From NCBI GenBank assembly GCA_021740425.1, contig JAIOZV010000016.1, positions 1-34,033 on the forward strand: DNA of 34,033 nt. The letters run 5' to 3'. Position numbers and translations under genes: made by a program. Source of the DNA: Bacteroidales bacterium. GTDB lineage: Bacteria; Bacteroidota; Bacteroidia; Bacteroidales; 4484-276. How positions within the stretch are numbered: the first letter of the stretch is position 1; each line of letters begins with the position of its first letter. The notes beneath the pieces were generated by a model, which worked only from the letters and a program-made list of their open reading frames with translations, was not told the DNA's origin and ran no database searches. Of this stretch, positions 1 through 8,990 are shown in pieces.

Positions 1-327
1 CATAATAAAAACAGGTTTTTCACCGAAAAGGAAGCCTGGTATGAAGATCAGCTCGACCAAACCCTCGAACTGATTTCAAGGAAAAACACCATTGTTGAAG
101 TAAATACGCGCGGAATCTATAAGGGCAGATCCAATGAATTGTTCCCTGGACTGATGGCTCTCAAAAAAATCCGTGCATTGGGAATTCCAATAACCCTGAA
201 TTCAGATGCACATAAACCAGAAGAACTTTCGGCATATTTCGATGAGGCTAAAGAAATTTTAAGAAAAAATGGTTTTGAGTATTTAAAACTTTTTACTTCG
301 ACAGGTTGGGAGGATGTAGCAATTTGA
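1..327 (+). CDS. Histidinol-phosphatase of the PHP family, C-terminal fragment
   Basis: The reading frame is open from the first base of the window to a TGA at 325-327, so the 5' part lies outside. The 108 visible residues contain VEVNTRGIYKG, then a long helix (LMALKKIRALG) and the metal-site signature TLNSDAHKPEEL. In PHP-type histidinol phosphatases this last Asp-Ala-His provides ligands of the multinuclear metal centre. The tail, AYFDEAKEILRKNGFEYLKLF, is typical of the Bacteroidota enzymes. The family dephosphorylates L-histidinol phosphate in histidine synthesis. No other his gene is visible. The next gene is convergent, starting its 3' end 18 bp away. Another PHP phosphoesterase is possible because the N-terminal half is missing. 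Confidence 0.72.
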   Translation, partial: HNKNRFFTEKEAWYEDQLDQTLELISRKNTIVEVNTRGIYKGRSNELFPGLMALKKIRALGIPITLNSDAHKPEELSAYFDEAKEILRKNGFEYLKLFTSTGWEDVAI

Positions 328-345
328 TTGGAGAAAAAAAAACGT

Positions 346-816
346 TTAGTGCAATTCCGGAAACCTGATGAAATCCTGGATAACAAAGGCATTGGGGTAA
401 TCCTTAAGGATTTTATGCTTGTAACCTTCGGCTTCGAGCTTTGTTCTAAAATCGCCCACTCTCACTTTATAGTAGGGTTCAGTAAACGAAATGTACGCAG
501 TATCGGTGGGAAAAAGTGTGTGATAATGTGCAGCCTCTGCCTCAGCTTTTTTCAGAGAATTATTTCCGGCGTCAAAAAAAATCTGCACCCTGTAACCTAT
601 AATTCCTTCCTGAGATTTATTGTAAGCGATGTGCATTTTTACGATGCTGTCGATCCTGCTGTCCTGAATGATTTCAACTTTTCCGGCAGCGCGACGGAGG
701 GTGTCTGAGGGTTCACTCATTCGTTCGAGTTGCTGGTATTTATAATTCTGAGCAAATAAAAAATGGCCAACAAAAAGTAAAACGATGAGCAAAGCAATAC
801 ATCGAAACTTCATCAT
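346..816 (-). CDS. Small secreted SPOR-domain protein
   Basis: This 156-residue protein begins with a clear signal peptide (residues 1-22, a hydrophobic run ending LFAQ). After a variable linker, residues about 74-150 match the SPOR fold: GYRVQIFFDAGNN, then YHTLFPTDTAYISF, then YYKVRVGDFRTKLEA. SPOR domains bind denuded glycan strands of septal peptidoglycan, so a periplasmic envelope role is inferred. The start could be either of two adjacent Met codons (816 or 813). It starts 3 bp after the stop of the universal stress gene, so the two are likely co-transcribed. It converges on the PHP phosphatase gene with an 18-bp gap and no evident hairpin. Confidence 0.75.
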   Translation of the reverse strand: MMKFRCIALLIVLLFVGHFLFAQNYKYQQLERMSEPSDTLRRAAGKVEIIQDSRIDSIVKMHIAYNKSQEGIIGYRVQIFFDAGNNSLKKAEAEAAHYHTLFPTDTAYISFTEPYYKVRVGDFRTKLEAEGYKHKILKDYPNAFVIQDFIRFPELH

Positions 817-819
817 AGA

Positions 820-1680
820 TTAGATTTGATCAAACAATTTCATGGTTTTACCTGCATCATCTGTATGCACACTCAAAACCGGTATTGGCGAGTGATTCAC
901 AATTTGCTGTGCACATGGCCCCAGCAAGCCGCTGTCCCGTCGTTCGTCTTGTTCTGTCATTATCGAAATCAAATCAGCATCATTGGCTTTTGCATAATCA
1001 ATTGCGGCTTTTGTAGCATTTTGCGATTGGATGTGTTCCACAACGTAGCTAACGTCTTTACTGTCGAAGTATTTTTTGGCTTTGTCGGCGTAATTTTCCA
1101 CGCGCTTGTGCATGGTGGCCAGGTTGGTCGAAAAAACCAGCACGATGTGTACTTCGGCATGAAACAGCTTTGCAAGTACGGCAGTAAAAGGAATTTTAAT
1201 CAGGGTATGGTTGGAATGGTCGATTGGAACAACAATTTCACGGAGGCTGTCTTTTATTTCAAAACCATTTCGCACAGTAATAACGGGACAATGGGCATGG
1301 CCAACTACCCTATTGGCATTGCTGCCAATCCAAAACTCTTCGTAGCCTGAAACACCATGAGAACCCGAAATAATTAAATCAGCATTTTTGGATTTGGCAG
1401 TATTAACAATTTCCGAATAAATTTTTCCCTTACGGAGTTTGTAATCGAGCTTACCGCCAGTAAATCTGGGTTGATATTCCTCAATAAGATCCCTGAAGCG
1501 TTTAATAACTTCACCCCTGTAACTTTCAACGGAAGAGGCATAAATTGAATCAGGATTGGCTGTTTTATCAACCCAAATCATTAAGATATTGGATTTCGAC
1601 ATGTTCGCAATACTAATGGCATACTCCAGAGCATGAATTGAGCCCGAGGAAAAATCAACTGCAACAACAATTTTTTTCAT
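820..1680 (-). CDS. Tandem universal stress protein (two UspA domains)
   Basis: The 286-residue protein has two UspA domains (about 1-141 and 152-286). The first starts MKKIVVAVDFS and carries a complete ATP-binding signature, G-S-H-G, nine residues, then G-S, followed by CPVITV. The second keeps the fold pattern (REIVVPIDHS ... SPIPVLSV) but lacks the glycine loop, so only the first half is predicted to bind ATP. The ATG at 1680 is chosen because a longer TTG start would leave MTLKR before the conserved MKKIVVAVD, and a TAnnTTTG-like box lies just upstream. It is cytosolic and its partner is unknown. A SPOR gene follows directly. Confidence 0.85.
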   Translation of the reverse strand: MKKIVVAVDFSSGSIHALEYAISIANMSKSNILMIWVDKTANPDSIYASSVESYRGEVIKRFRDLIEEYQPRFTGGKLDYKLRKGKIYSEIVNTAKSKNADLIISGSHGVSGYEEFWIGSNANRVVGHAHCPVITVRNGFEIKDSLREIVVPIDHSNHTLIKIPFTAVLAKLFHAEVHIVLVFSTNLATMHKRVENYADKAKKYFDSKDVSYVVEHIQSQNATKAAIDYAKANDADLISIMTEQDERRDSGLLGPCAQQIVNHSPIPVLSVHTDDAGKTMKLFDQI

Positions 1681-1692
1681 ACGCTTAAGTGT

Positions 1693-1700
1693 CAAAGATA
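1693..1700 (-). promoter_or_regulatory. Putative minus-7 box of the universal stress gene
   Basis: The minus strand reads TATCTTTG, a match to the Bacteroidota TAnnTTTG minus-7 consensus, 12 bp upstream of the ATG. No convincing minus-33 TTTG was found at the right distance, so this is a weak call. If real, the leader is very short and the upstream TTG start is excluded. Confidence 0.33.
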
Positions 1701-1823
1701 TCTGCTTGAATTATGTTCCCTTAAAGTCTGCTAAATTATAAATAATTTTAAAATTTTTAGGGTATCTGTGATATAATCAGTGTTTTTCTTTCAGGCCTAT
1801 AAATTTTCGGGTTTCTATTTTGC

Positions 1824-1831
1824 TAATTTTG
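1824..1831 (+). promoter_or_regulatory. Putative minus-7 box of ruvB
   Basis: TAATTTTG matches TAnnTTTG and lies 20 bp before the ATG at 1852. No good minus-33 element was found. It supports the shorter ruvB start rather than the upstream GTG at 1780. Confidence 0.35.
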
Positions 1832-1851
1832 TTGAAAATATTCAGGTACCA

Positions 1852-2874
1852 ATGAATGAAAATTTAGACGCTACAGGCAAGGGAATGACCCAGGGCGAAG
1901 TGGAGGTTGAAAAGGCTTTGAGGCCTTCACAATTCGAGAGTTTTTCGGGACAGGGGCAGGTTGTTGAAAATTTGAAGATTTTTGTTGAAGCTGCAAAACT
2001 TCGGGGTGAAGCACTCGATCATACCCTTTTGCACGGCCCTCCCGGACTTGGCAAAACCACCCTTTCACACATTATTTCCAACGAACTTGGCGTGGGCATC
2101 AAGGTTACCTCCGGGCCAGTGATGGATAAACCCGGCGATCTGGCTGGCTTACTCACCAATCTCGAAGCCAACGATGTGCTCTTTATTGATGAAATCCACA
2201 GGTTAAGCCCCGTTGTTGAGGAGTACCTCTATTCGGCTATGGAAGATTTTAAAATTGACATCATGATCGAAACCGGCCCCAACGCCCGGAGTGTTCAAAT
2301 TTCACTAAATCCTTTTACCCTCATTGGTGCTACCACCCGATCGGGTTTGCTTACCGCTCCGCTTCGCTCACGCTTTGGAATCAACTCAAGATTATCATAC
2401 TATGATACCGCCACACTTAAAAAAATTCTCCTGCGATCAGCCGGAATTTTAAATGTTGAATTAATGCAGGATGCTGCAGAGGAAATTGCAAGGAGAAGCA
2501 GGGGCACGCCCCGAATTGCCAACCTTTTGCTGAGAAGGGTAAGAGATTTTGCACAAATAATAGGTGATGGAAGCATTGATATGAAAATATCGCAATACGC
2601 ACTTTCGGCACTTAACGTGGATAAAAACGGCCTTGATGAAATGGACAACAAAATCCTCTCGGTGATTATCGAAAAATTTGGAGGTGGCCCTGTAGGCCTT
2701 ACCACTATTGCTACGGCTGTAGGAGAAGATCCAGGAACCATCGAAGAGGTTTATGAACCCTTTCTGATAATGGAAGGATTTTTAATGCGAACACCCCGCG
2801 GCCGTGAGGCTACCAAAATTGCCTATGAGCTTTTGGGTAAAACAAAAAATCCTGAGCAGGGGCAACTGTTTTGA
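1852..2874 (+). CDS. ruvB: Holliday junction branch migration ATPase RuvB
   Basis: This 340-residue protein has the normal RuvB length and motif order: Walker [10 protein letters not shown] (62-70), Walker B FIDEIHRL with D113/E114, sensor 1 GATTRSGLL (159-167), and the arginine-finger stretch LRSRFG (R172/R174). The C-terminal winged helix includes [11 protein letters not shown] and RTPRGR. RuvB hexamers drive branch migration of RuvA-bound Holliday junctions. The in-frame GTG at 1780 would add 24 hydrophobic residues not seen in the family, so the ATG at 1852 is preferred. It is a single gene that converges on trxB and shares a bidirectional terminator with it. No ruvA or ruvC is in the window. 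Confidence 0.97.
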   Translation: MNENLDATGKGMTQGEVEVEKALRPSQFESFSGQGQVVENLKIFVEAAKLRGEALDHTLLHGPPGLGKTTLSHIISNELGVGIKVTSGPVMDKPGDLAGLLTNLEANDVLFIDEIHRLSPVVEEYLYSAMEDFKIDIMIETGPNARSVQISLNPFTLIGATTRSGLLTAPLRSRFGINSRLSYYDTATLKKILLRSAGILNVELMQDAAEEIARRSRGTPRIANLLLRRVRDFAQIIGDGSIDMKISQYALSALNVDKNGLDEMDNKILSVIIEKFGGGPVGLTTIATAVGEDPGTIEEVYEPFLIMEGFLMRTPRGREATKIAYELLGKTKNPEQGQLF

Positions 2875-2882
2875 TACAAAAT

Positions 2883-2918
2883 AAAAAAACCAAATTCAAT
2901 GAAGAATTTGGTTTTTTT
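2883..2918. terminator. Bidirectional rho-independent terminator between ruvB and trxB
   Basis: A perfect 15-bp inverted repeat (seven A, CCAAATTC, loop AATGAA, GAATTTGG, seven T) lies between two convergent genes. It ends in a T-run on either strand, so it can serve both. Confidence 0.88.
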
Positions 2919-2938
2919 ATTTTGTGATTGCAATATGC

Positions 2939-3895
2939 TTAATCATCCTGATCAGCTAAAAATCGTTCAGCTTCAAGTGCGGCCATACAACCTGTACCCG
3001 CAGCGGTAACTGCCTGCCTGAAAGTTTTGTCCTGAATGTCGCCGGCAGCGAATATTCCGGGAACGTTGGTTGCCGTTGAATCGGGTCTGGTGATGAGATA
3101 ACCTGTTTCGTCCATGTCCAGTTTGCCTTTAAACATATCGGAGTTTGGCTTATGCCCGATGGCTACAAAAAATCCATCGATATCGATGGTTCTTTCCTCA
3201 CCGGTTTTCAAGTTTTCAACAATTACGCCCGTAACTGCTTTTGAAAACCCTTCTTTCTTACCAATTATTTCTTTGGGAGCGCTATCCCAAACCATTTCAA
3301 TGTTTTCGGTTTTAAATACACGTTTTTGCATTGCTTTGGATGCTCTAAGCTCATCGCGACGATGAATGAGATAAACTTTTTTTACAAGTTTTGCCAGATA
3401 GGTTGCTTCTTCAGCGGCAGTATCGCCACCTCCCACCACAGCAACAACTTTTCCTTTGTAAAAATATCCATCGCAGGTTGCACAAGCCGATACGCCGTAT
3501 CCGTTGTATTCCTGTTCCGATGGCATGCCAAGCCACTTGGCTGATGCTCCGGTTGAAATAATCACAGTTTCGGCCAGGATTATTTTACCTTCATCAGTTT
3601 TGGCTTTAAAAGGACGCTCACTTACATCAAGATCAACTATTTCGCCCCAGCGGATGTCGGTGCCAAATCGTTCTACCTGCTTTTTCATATCTTCCATCAT
3701 GGCAGTTCCCTGTGTCCCGTCAGGATATCCTGGAAAATTTTCAACTTCAGTGGTTATGGTCAACTGGCCGCCAGGCTGCATGCCCTGATAAACTACAGGA
3801 TAAAGTTCAGCTCTGGCTGCATAGAGTGCAGCAGTATAACCGGCAGGACCCGAACCAATGATCAAACATTTTACTTTTTCAATATTTTCGCTCAT
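2939..3895 (-). CDS. trxB: Thioredoxin reductase (NADPH, FAD)
   Basis: The 318-residue protein has the family's domain order. The FAD-binding GSGPAGYTAALYAARA is at about 14-29. The redox-active CATC (C138, C141) is followed by DGYFYKG. The NADPH-binding GGGDTAAEEA is at about 155-164, with HRRDELRA for the NADPH phosphate. The C-terminal FAD motif is GIFAAGDIQD. It reduces thioredoxin at NADPH expense in the cytosol. It is flanked by a 184-bp upstream gap with no clear promoter and a strong downstream terminator, so it is probably monocistronic. No thioredoxin gene is adjacent. Confidence 0.96.
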   Translation of the reverse strand: MSENIEKVKCLIIGSGPAGYTAALYAARAELYPVVYQGMQPGGQLTITTEVENFPGYPDGTQGTAMMEDMKKQVERFGTDIRWGEIVDLDVSERPFKAKTDEGKIILAETVIISTGASAKWLGMPSEQEYNGYGVSACATCDGYFYKGKVVAVVGGGDTAAEEATYLAKLVKKVYLIHRRDELRASKAMQKRVFKTENIEMVWDSAPKEIIGKKEGFSKAVTGVIVENLKTGEERTIDIDGFFVAIGHKPNSDMFKGKLDMDETGYLITRPDSTATNVPGIFAAGDIQDKTFRQAVTAAGTGCMAALEAERFLADQDD

Positions 3896-4079
3896 TTTGC
3901 TTTAGATTAATCGGTTTGTCACCGAAATGTTATTTTAAATTTTTGAGGACATGACGAAAATTATGCCAATAATAAATCTCTTAAGTATCACTAAATTTTA
4001 TTCTCTTTTCTGCCAAAATTACCTGAAAACACAATGCTGTGTCAGAGAATACATGACACAATTCCCGGAAAAGAAGAAC

Positions 4080-5075
4080 TTATTCGTGGATGTAATGGCG
4101 GAAACTTTTCATAAACTGAACTCTTTCATAGGCAGCAGGGTTGCTGCTTTTCGACTGGCTCAATTTGCCTCTGAATTCATCCAGATTCGTATAACCTTCG
4201 TGTTCCATCCATCTTGTCATTTCAGTGAGCATTACACTAATTTGGCTAAGTCCATTTTTGTAGAAAGCTGAAACAACCTGAACAGCATCGGCACCGGCCA
4301 ATATCTGTTTAATCATAGCCTCGCCGTCATGAACGCCCGTGGATGCTGCAAGGTTACATTCAACGCGGTCGGCCATTACGGCTATCCATCTCAGTGAAAT
4401 GTGCAGATCGGAAGGCTTACTCAATACATTTGTTGAAATTACCTGATAGGTTTCGAGGTTGAAATCGGGGCTGTAAAAACGATTGAAAAGTGTTAACCCG
4501 GCAATCCCTGATTTGGAAAGCTTTTGGAGTAACTGCCCGAGGTTTGAAGTGTAATAACTTACTTTGAGCAGAATAGGAATTTTCACTACTTTTTTAACTT
4601 CTTCCACAATTTCAAAATAGAGCTTTTCATTGTCTGCTGCTGATCTATTGAAATCGGTGGGAAGAATGAACAGGTTAAGTTCCAGCGCATCAGCACCAGC
4701 ATCTTCAATTTCTTTGGCAAAGTAGGTCCATTTCTGGGAAGTTACACAGTTGATACTTGCAATTACAGGAATGTGAACCGCATCTTTGGATTCACGAATC
4801 AAGCGCAAATATTTTCTCACGCTGTCCTCCTCTTCATCTTCGTCCATGTAATCGAAGGTTTCAGGATATATAAATTGCCGTGATGTCATCCGGTGCATGG
4901 CTTCTTCCATCTCCGAAATAATTTCTTCTTCAAAAAGTGATTTTAGAACAACTGCTCCTGCACCTGCCTCTTCGGCTTCCTTAACTTTTTTTGCAGAATC
5001 AGTGAGACCTGAACTTCCTACGATTAGGGGGTTACGAAGGGTTAAACCCAAAAATTTTGTTGTGAGATCAGCCAT
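4080..5075 (-). CDS. Dihydroorotate dehydrogenase-like FMN protein
   Basis: The 331-residue TIM-barrel protein begins LTTKFLGLTLRNPLIVGSSG, as in class 1 dihydroorotate dehydrogenases. It has the phosphate/FMN-binding features LLKVSYYTSN and STGVHDGEAMIKQILAGADAVQ. The loop that in true DHODs carries the catalytic Cys (N-x-S-C-P-N) reads N134-L-F-I-L-P here, with no Cys. The protein therefore belongs to the 'dihydroorotate dehydrogenase-like' family common in anaerobes and probably does not make orotate. Its substrate is unknown. No iron-sulfur domain is fused to it. It stands alone, with gaps of 184 and 146 bp on either side. Confidence 0.78.
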   Translation of the reverse strand: MADLTTKFLGLTLRNPLIVGSSGLTDSAKKVKEAEEAGAGAVVLKSLFEEEIISEMEEAMHRMTSRQFIYPETFDYMDEDEEEDSVRKYLRLIRESKDAVHIPVIASINCVTSQKWTYFAKEIEDAGADALELNLFILPTDFNRSAADNEKLYFEIVEEVKKVVKIPILLKVSYYTSNLGQLLQKLSKSGIAGLTLFNRFYSPDFNLETYQVISTNVLSKPSDLHISLRWIAVMADRVECNLAASTGVHDGEAMIKQILAGADAVQVVSAFYKNGLSQISVMLTEMTRWMEHEGYTNLDEFRGKLSQSKSSNPAAYERVQFMKSFRHYIHE

Positions 5076-5155
5076 ACATTTTTTATTTTTAACAGTTATA
5101 AACTCTATTTTTAAAATTACTTTACGGAGATTAGAGGTACCCCAAAAGTGAAGTC

Positions 5156-5163
5156 CAAAAGTA
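5156..5163 (-). promoter_or_regulatory. Possible minus-7 box upstream of the DHOD-like gene
   Basis: The minus strand reads TACTTTTG, matching TAnnTTTG, 80 bp upstream of the start. The nearest TTTG lies only 12 bp further upstream, too close for a normal minus-33 element, so confidence is low. Confidence 0.27.
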
Positions 5164-5221
5164 ACATTTTTTTAGCAAAAGCTTACTAATCCCCATGATA
5201 TCAACTTAAGGCCGGGATTTT

Positions 5222-5887
5222 TTACTGAAGAGTAAATTTGAGGTATTTGATGGGAACCCCCTTGTTTCTGAACATTTCCTCATAAAATGTCCGAATCTCA
5301 AGTACCAATTCGGTTCCCGGGTTTTTATCCACATCAAAAGTATGAAACAACAAGGGGAGATTTTGTTCACGAATTACATCAAGTGTGTAATCGAAAAGCA
5401 TTGCATTGTCGGTTTTAAGATGAACAACAGCGCCGGGTTTTGCAATTTTTCGGTAACGATCCAGGAAATCCGGGGAGGTAAGCCTCTTTTTTGTTCGTGG
5501 TTTGTTGGGATGGGGATCAGGAAATGTAATCCAGAATTCATCCACTTCTTCTGTATCAAACAGAAAATTTATACCTTGGATTTTACTGCGTACAAAGGCC
5601 ACATTTTTTAGTTCGCTTTGATGGGATGTTTTAGCTCCACGCCACATTCGGGCTCCTTTTACATCCATGCCTATGTAATTTTTTTCGGGGAAGCGCTGAG
5701 CCAAACCCACAGTAAACTCTCCTTTTCCACAACCTAATTCGAGAACAATGGGAAAATCATTCTTAAAAAACATACTATTCCATTTTCCCCTAAATGGAAA
5801 GCCTTCGAGAAGCTCATCATAATGGGGCTGGAAGAAGTGAGGGAAGGTTTTGTTTTCGGCAAAACGCTCTAATTTTCTCTTGGGCAC
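5222..5887 (-). CDS. trmB: tRNA (guanine-N7)-methyltransferase
   Basis: The 221-residue protein has the SAM-binding loop VLELGCGKGEFT (about 48-59), then YIGMDVKGARMW. The TrmB signature FPDPHPNKPRTKKRL is in the position of the more usual DPWPKKRHHKRR. The C-terminal catalytic segment is LKTDNAMLFDYTLDVI. It methylates G46 in the variable loop of tRNAs. It starts 31 bp downstream of the HU-SPOR gene on the same strand and may share its transcript. Confidence 0.93.
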   Translation of the reverse strand: MPKRKLERFAENKTFPHFFQPHYDELLEGFPFRGKWNSMFFKNDFPIVLELGCGKGEFTVGLAQRFPEKNYIGMDVKGARMWRGAKTSHQSELKNVAFVRSKIQGINFLFDTEEVDEFWITFPDPHPNKPRTKKRLTSPDFLDRYRKIAKPGAVVHLKTDNAMLFDYTLDVIREQNLPLLFHTFDVDKNPGTELVLEIRTFYEEMFRNKGVPIKYLKFTLQ

Positions 5888-5918
5888 AGCTTAATGGTGT
5901 TGAAATTCGTGAAGAGAA

Positions 5919-7097
5919 TTAATTTCTCAGAAGCCAAATGTTTGGATTTAAAGTTTCACGAACCTTACGCAACTCGGCAAGGGCATCGCTTTTCCGGATA
6001 TATGCTGAAATGCTTACCCTGTAAAATCCATTTTCGGCTGGGCCAATCACCGAGGGTTCATATCCTTTTTGTCGAAATGCATCAATTAAACTTGTTGCAT
6101 TTTCGGGTTTTTGAAATGACCCAGCTATGAGGTGGTACATTTTTTTTGCAGGCTGAATTTCGCCTGGAGCCGATTGTGATAAGGCTGTAGTTTCAGCAGG
6201 AATAACTTCTGTTTCTTCCCGGTTTTCTTCAATATCCGAGGCTTCAGGAAGGAGTGATTTTGCCACCCCGGAATAATCCGGATTACCGGATTGAGATATA
6301 GTTGAGAGGTCGTAAACTTCACTTTCTTCATTTCCAATCTTTGGTTCATCATTTGAAATTTCTAAAGGTGCAATTGAATTATCCGTATTACCGGACAGAG
6401 CGGCATCAGTATTTTCGGTTTCGTTTAGCTCAGGGATTAAACTTGCATTAACTGCCACATCATTACTTTTATAATAATCCTTTGAGCTAAGGATTCCTGA
6501 TTCATTGATTTCAGAATCTGCGGGGCTAAAATAATTGTAGCCGGCAACTGAAAAAATGAATAAAATGGTTACAGTCGCAGCAATCCGAAGAAGCAAAACA
6601 GAATTGTTTTTTCGGTCTGGTGATTTCTGACGATCTGCAAGATTTGGCCTTACCTGATGGCGGCTAAGGTTATAATTGCGCTTTATTGCCGGGGATACAA
6701 ATGATGACATGCCATAAGTATCCTTCAGGAAATTAACCTTTGAGCTTTGTTCGAACTGAATATTGCCTTCCTTGTCAGGGTAAAGTTTCCCAATTCCATC
6801 AAGATCAATAGTTTCACCATTATTAATGGTGCGAAGGCTTATCATGGCAAAAGCATCTATTTCTTCAAGTGCTTTTTCGTAGGATATTTTTTCGCTGCTT
6901 ACAAGTTTATTTGCAAGCAGGCCATCATTGTTTCTTAAATCCTTATTGAAGAGTATGATTTTGGCAGGTGGAGAAAAGGTGTGCTGAACCGGATGAATTT
7001 TGGCAGATTGGTAATTTGCAACAAATCCGCCAAAACCATGAACGATTACACAATCATGATCAAAAAGTAATTCACTGATATGCTGTACGATATCCAT
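5919..7097 (-). CDS. HU/CCDC81-type and SPOR domain inner-membrane protein
   Basis: The 392-residue protein combines two CCDC81-like HU domains (about 2-60 and 62-130; VIVHGFGGFVANYQSA, ISLRTINNGETIDLDGIG). A basic linker and a single membrane helix (about 166-188) follow, then a long acidic, low-complexity segment (190-310) and a C-terminal SPOR domain (about 318-392; MYHLIAGSFQKPENA, YRVSISAYIRKSDAL). The topology predicts the HU-like part in the cytoplasm and the SPOR domain on periplasmic peptidoglycan. This architecture is characteristic of Bacteroidota. A link between nucleoid or cytoplasmic structures and the division septum is inference. It sits 55 bp downstream of kdsB and 31 bp upstream of trmB. 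Confidence 0.85.
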   Translation of the reverse strand: MDIVQHISELLFDHDCVIVHGFGGFVANYQSAKIHPVQHTFSPPAKIILFNKDLRNNDGLLANKLVSSEKISYEKALEEIDAFAMISLRTINNGETIDLDGIGKLYPDKEGNIQFEQSSKVNFLKDTYGMSSFVSPAIKRNYNLSRHQVRPNLADRQKSPDRKNNSVLLLRIAATVTILFIFSVAGYNYFSPADSEINESGILSSKDYYKSNDVAVNASLIPELNETENTDAALSGNTDNSIAPLEISNDEPKIGNEESEVYDLSTISQSGNPDYSGVAKSLLPEASDIEENREETEVIPAETTALSQSAPGEIQPAKKMYHLIAGSFQKPENATSLIDAFRQKGYEPSVIGPAENGFYRVSISAYIRKSDALAELRKVRETLNPNIWLLRN

Positions 7098-7152
7098 TTT
7101 TTGCTATACTTTAAAATGACCTGCTAATTTACATAAAGAATTAAGCGGTCGG

Positions 7153-7890
7153 CTAAATGTTTATAATTTTTGACAAATCTTCAGGTGTGTCAATCGAAAC
7201 GGTCTCTGATTGGCTGTTGCTTACAAAGATAGAAAAACCGTTTTCGAGCCATCGCAATTGTTCGAGCGATTCGGCAATTTCGAGATCGCTTAGTTCCAGT
7301 TTTACAATTTTGCGGAGTATTTCGCTGCGATAGCCGTAAATCCCAATATGCTTCAAATAGCTGTGCCGGCCTGAAATGTTCCCTCCCTCGCTACTTCTTA
7401 AAAATGGAATGGGGTACCTGCTGAAATACAATGCTCTGCCATCTTTTCCTGCAACTACTTTTACGGTATTCGGACTACTTAGTTCTTCGTCCGTTTTTAC
7501 CGGGGATGCAAGGGTAGCAATTTCCACAAGCGGGTTTTCAAACATCCGTGCAAGCTGGTCAATCTGCCGGGGATCAATAAAAGGTTCATCTCCCTGAATG
7601 TTGATAACGATGTCGATGCCCGTATCCAGATTTTCGAGTACTTCGGCACATCTGTCGGTTCCGCTTTTGTGAGCGGGCGAGGTCATGGCTGCGAGGCCTC
7701 CAAAGCTTATCACTTCATCGAAAATCCGCTGGTCGTCGGTAGCCACAATGGCAATGCTAATACTTTCGGTTTTCAATACCTGTTCATAAACCCGCCTTAT
7801 CATGGTTTTTCCGTTGATGAGCGCCAGTGGTTTTCCGGGGAACCTTGTGGAGCCGTATCGTGCGGGGATGATTCCTGCAATTTTCATCAT
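7153..7890 (-). CDS. kdsB: 3-deoxy-manno-octulosonate cytidylyltransferase (CMP-Kdo synthetase)
   Basis: The 245-residue protein starts [22 protein letters not shown], the nucleotide-binding N-terminus of KdsB. It contains NIQGDEPFI with the metal-binding Asp and [13 protein letters not shown], followed by the CMP-Kdo-contacting HIGIYGYR and [12 protein letters not shown]. It activates Kdo with CTP for lipid A-core assembly, which fits a Gram-negative envelope. Its ATG overlaps the prfB stop codon by four bases (ATGA), implying translational coupling. The second Met at 7887 is an alternative start. Confidence 0.95.
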   Translation of the reverse strand: MMKIAGIIPARYGSTRFPGKPLALINGKTMIRRVYEQVLKTESISIAIVATDDQRIFDEVISFGGLAAMTSPAHKSGTDRCAEVLENLDTGIDIVINIQGDEPFIDPRQIDQLARMFENPLVEIATLASPVKTDEELSSPNTVKVVAGKDGRALYFSRYPIPFLRSSEGGNISGRHSYLKHIGIYGYRSEILRKIVKLELSDLEIAESLEQLRWLENGFSIFVSNSQSETVSIDTPEDLSKIINI

Positions 7891-8985
7891 TTAGTATCTT
7901 TTTGTCCTGATTCCATGAGGAATGCTTTGATAAAACCATTGATATCCCCGTCCATCACAGCCTGGGTGTTACCGGTTTCGTAGCCGGTGCGGAGGTCTTT
8001 CACCATTTTATAAGGATGAAAAACATAGGAACGTATTTGCGAACCCCACTCAATTCTGCGTTTGCTGCTTTCGATTTCATCGAAGGTTTCCTGTTTTTTG
8101 CGGAGTTCGAGTTCGTAGAGCTGTGATTTGAGCATACGCAGGGCTTTGTCGCGGTTTTGCTGTTGCGATCTGGTTTCCTGACACTCAACGATGATGCCCG
8201 AAGGCTCATGTTTTAGCCGCACTGCGGTTTCAACTTTGTTGACGTTTTGCCCGCCGGGCCCGCTCGATCTGAAGGTGTCCCAGGATATATCCGCCGGATT
8301 AATCACAATTTCGATGGTGTCATCAATCATGGGATAGGCATACACCGATGCAAAAGAAGTGTGCCTTTTATTAGCAGCATCGAAGGGTGAAAGCCTGACC
8401 AGTCTGTGCACGCCATTTTCACTTTTTAGATATCCGTAAGCAAAATCACCACTAAATTCCAGTGAAACCGATTTTATACCAGCAACTTCGCCTTCCTGAA
8501 AATGTACCTGTTTTACACTATAATTGTTTCGCTCGCCCCAGCGGATGTACATGCGCATGAGCATCTCGGCCCAATCCTGGCTTTCGGTTCCTCCGGCTCC
8601 CGGATTGATATGCAAAATGGCATCCAGCTTATCCTCATCACCACTCAGCATATTTTTAAATTCAAGGTCTTCGATGAGGGTAAGTGTGGTTTTGTAATTT
8701 TTATTCAGTTCCTCCTCAGTAGCCTCGTCTTCTTCATAGAAATCGTAAATAACTTTTAAATCTTCGAAAGCAGCGGTAACTTTTTCGTAGGCAAGGGTCC
8801 ATATTTTTTTCTCATTAATGGACTTTAATATGAGTTCAGCTTTTTTGGAGTCGTTCCAAAACTCGGGCTGATGGGTTATGATTTCTTCTTTTTGAATGGC
8901 ATCTAATTTTTTATCGATGTCAAAGGTACCTCCTCAGAGCATCTACCCTGCGGCTCAGCTCCTTGATATTTTCAATACTTGTCAT
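7887..8985 (-). CDS. prfB: Peptide chain release factor 2 with programmed +1 frameshift
   Basis: The gene is read in two frames. Bases 8985-8923 encode 21 residues ([20 protein letters not shown], then L) and are followed by in-frame TGA (8922-8920). Skipping one base puts the ribosome at 8921 and continues with [13 protein letters not shown] to a TGA at 7889-7887, for about 365 residues, the usual RF2 length. The second part holds the stop-recognition SPF motif ([13 protein letters not shown]) and the peptidyl-hydrolysis GGQ motif ([11 protein letters not shown]). RF2 releases peptides at UGA and UAA, and a low RF2 level promotes the shift at its own UGA. recX lies 5 bp upstream and kdsB overlaps downstream. 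Confidence 0.95.
8919..8940 (-). promoter_or_regulatory. RF2 programmed frameshift site
   Basis: The minus strand reads AGGAGG, TAC, CTT, TGA, C. This is a Shine-Dalgarno-like hexamer three bases before the slippery CTT, then the UGA stop followed by C, the poor termination context. The spacing is the same as in the well-studied E. coli site (AGGGGG TAT CTT TGA C). Confidence 0.93.
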
Positions 8986-8990
8986 TTTTT

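Noticed and set aside
826..1350. 174-codon plus-strand open frame opposite the universal stress gene
   Set aside because: It is antisense to a gene with clear UspA motifs, and its translation is rich in Cys, Phe and His with no domain.
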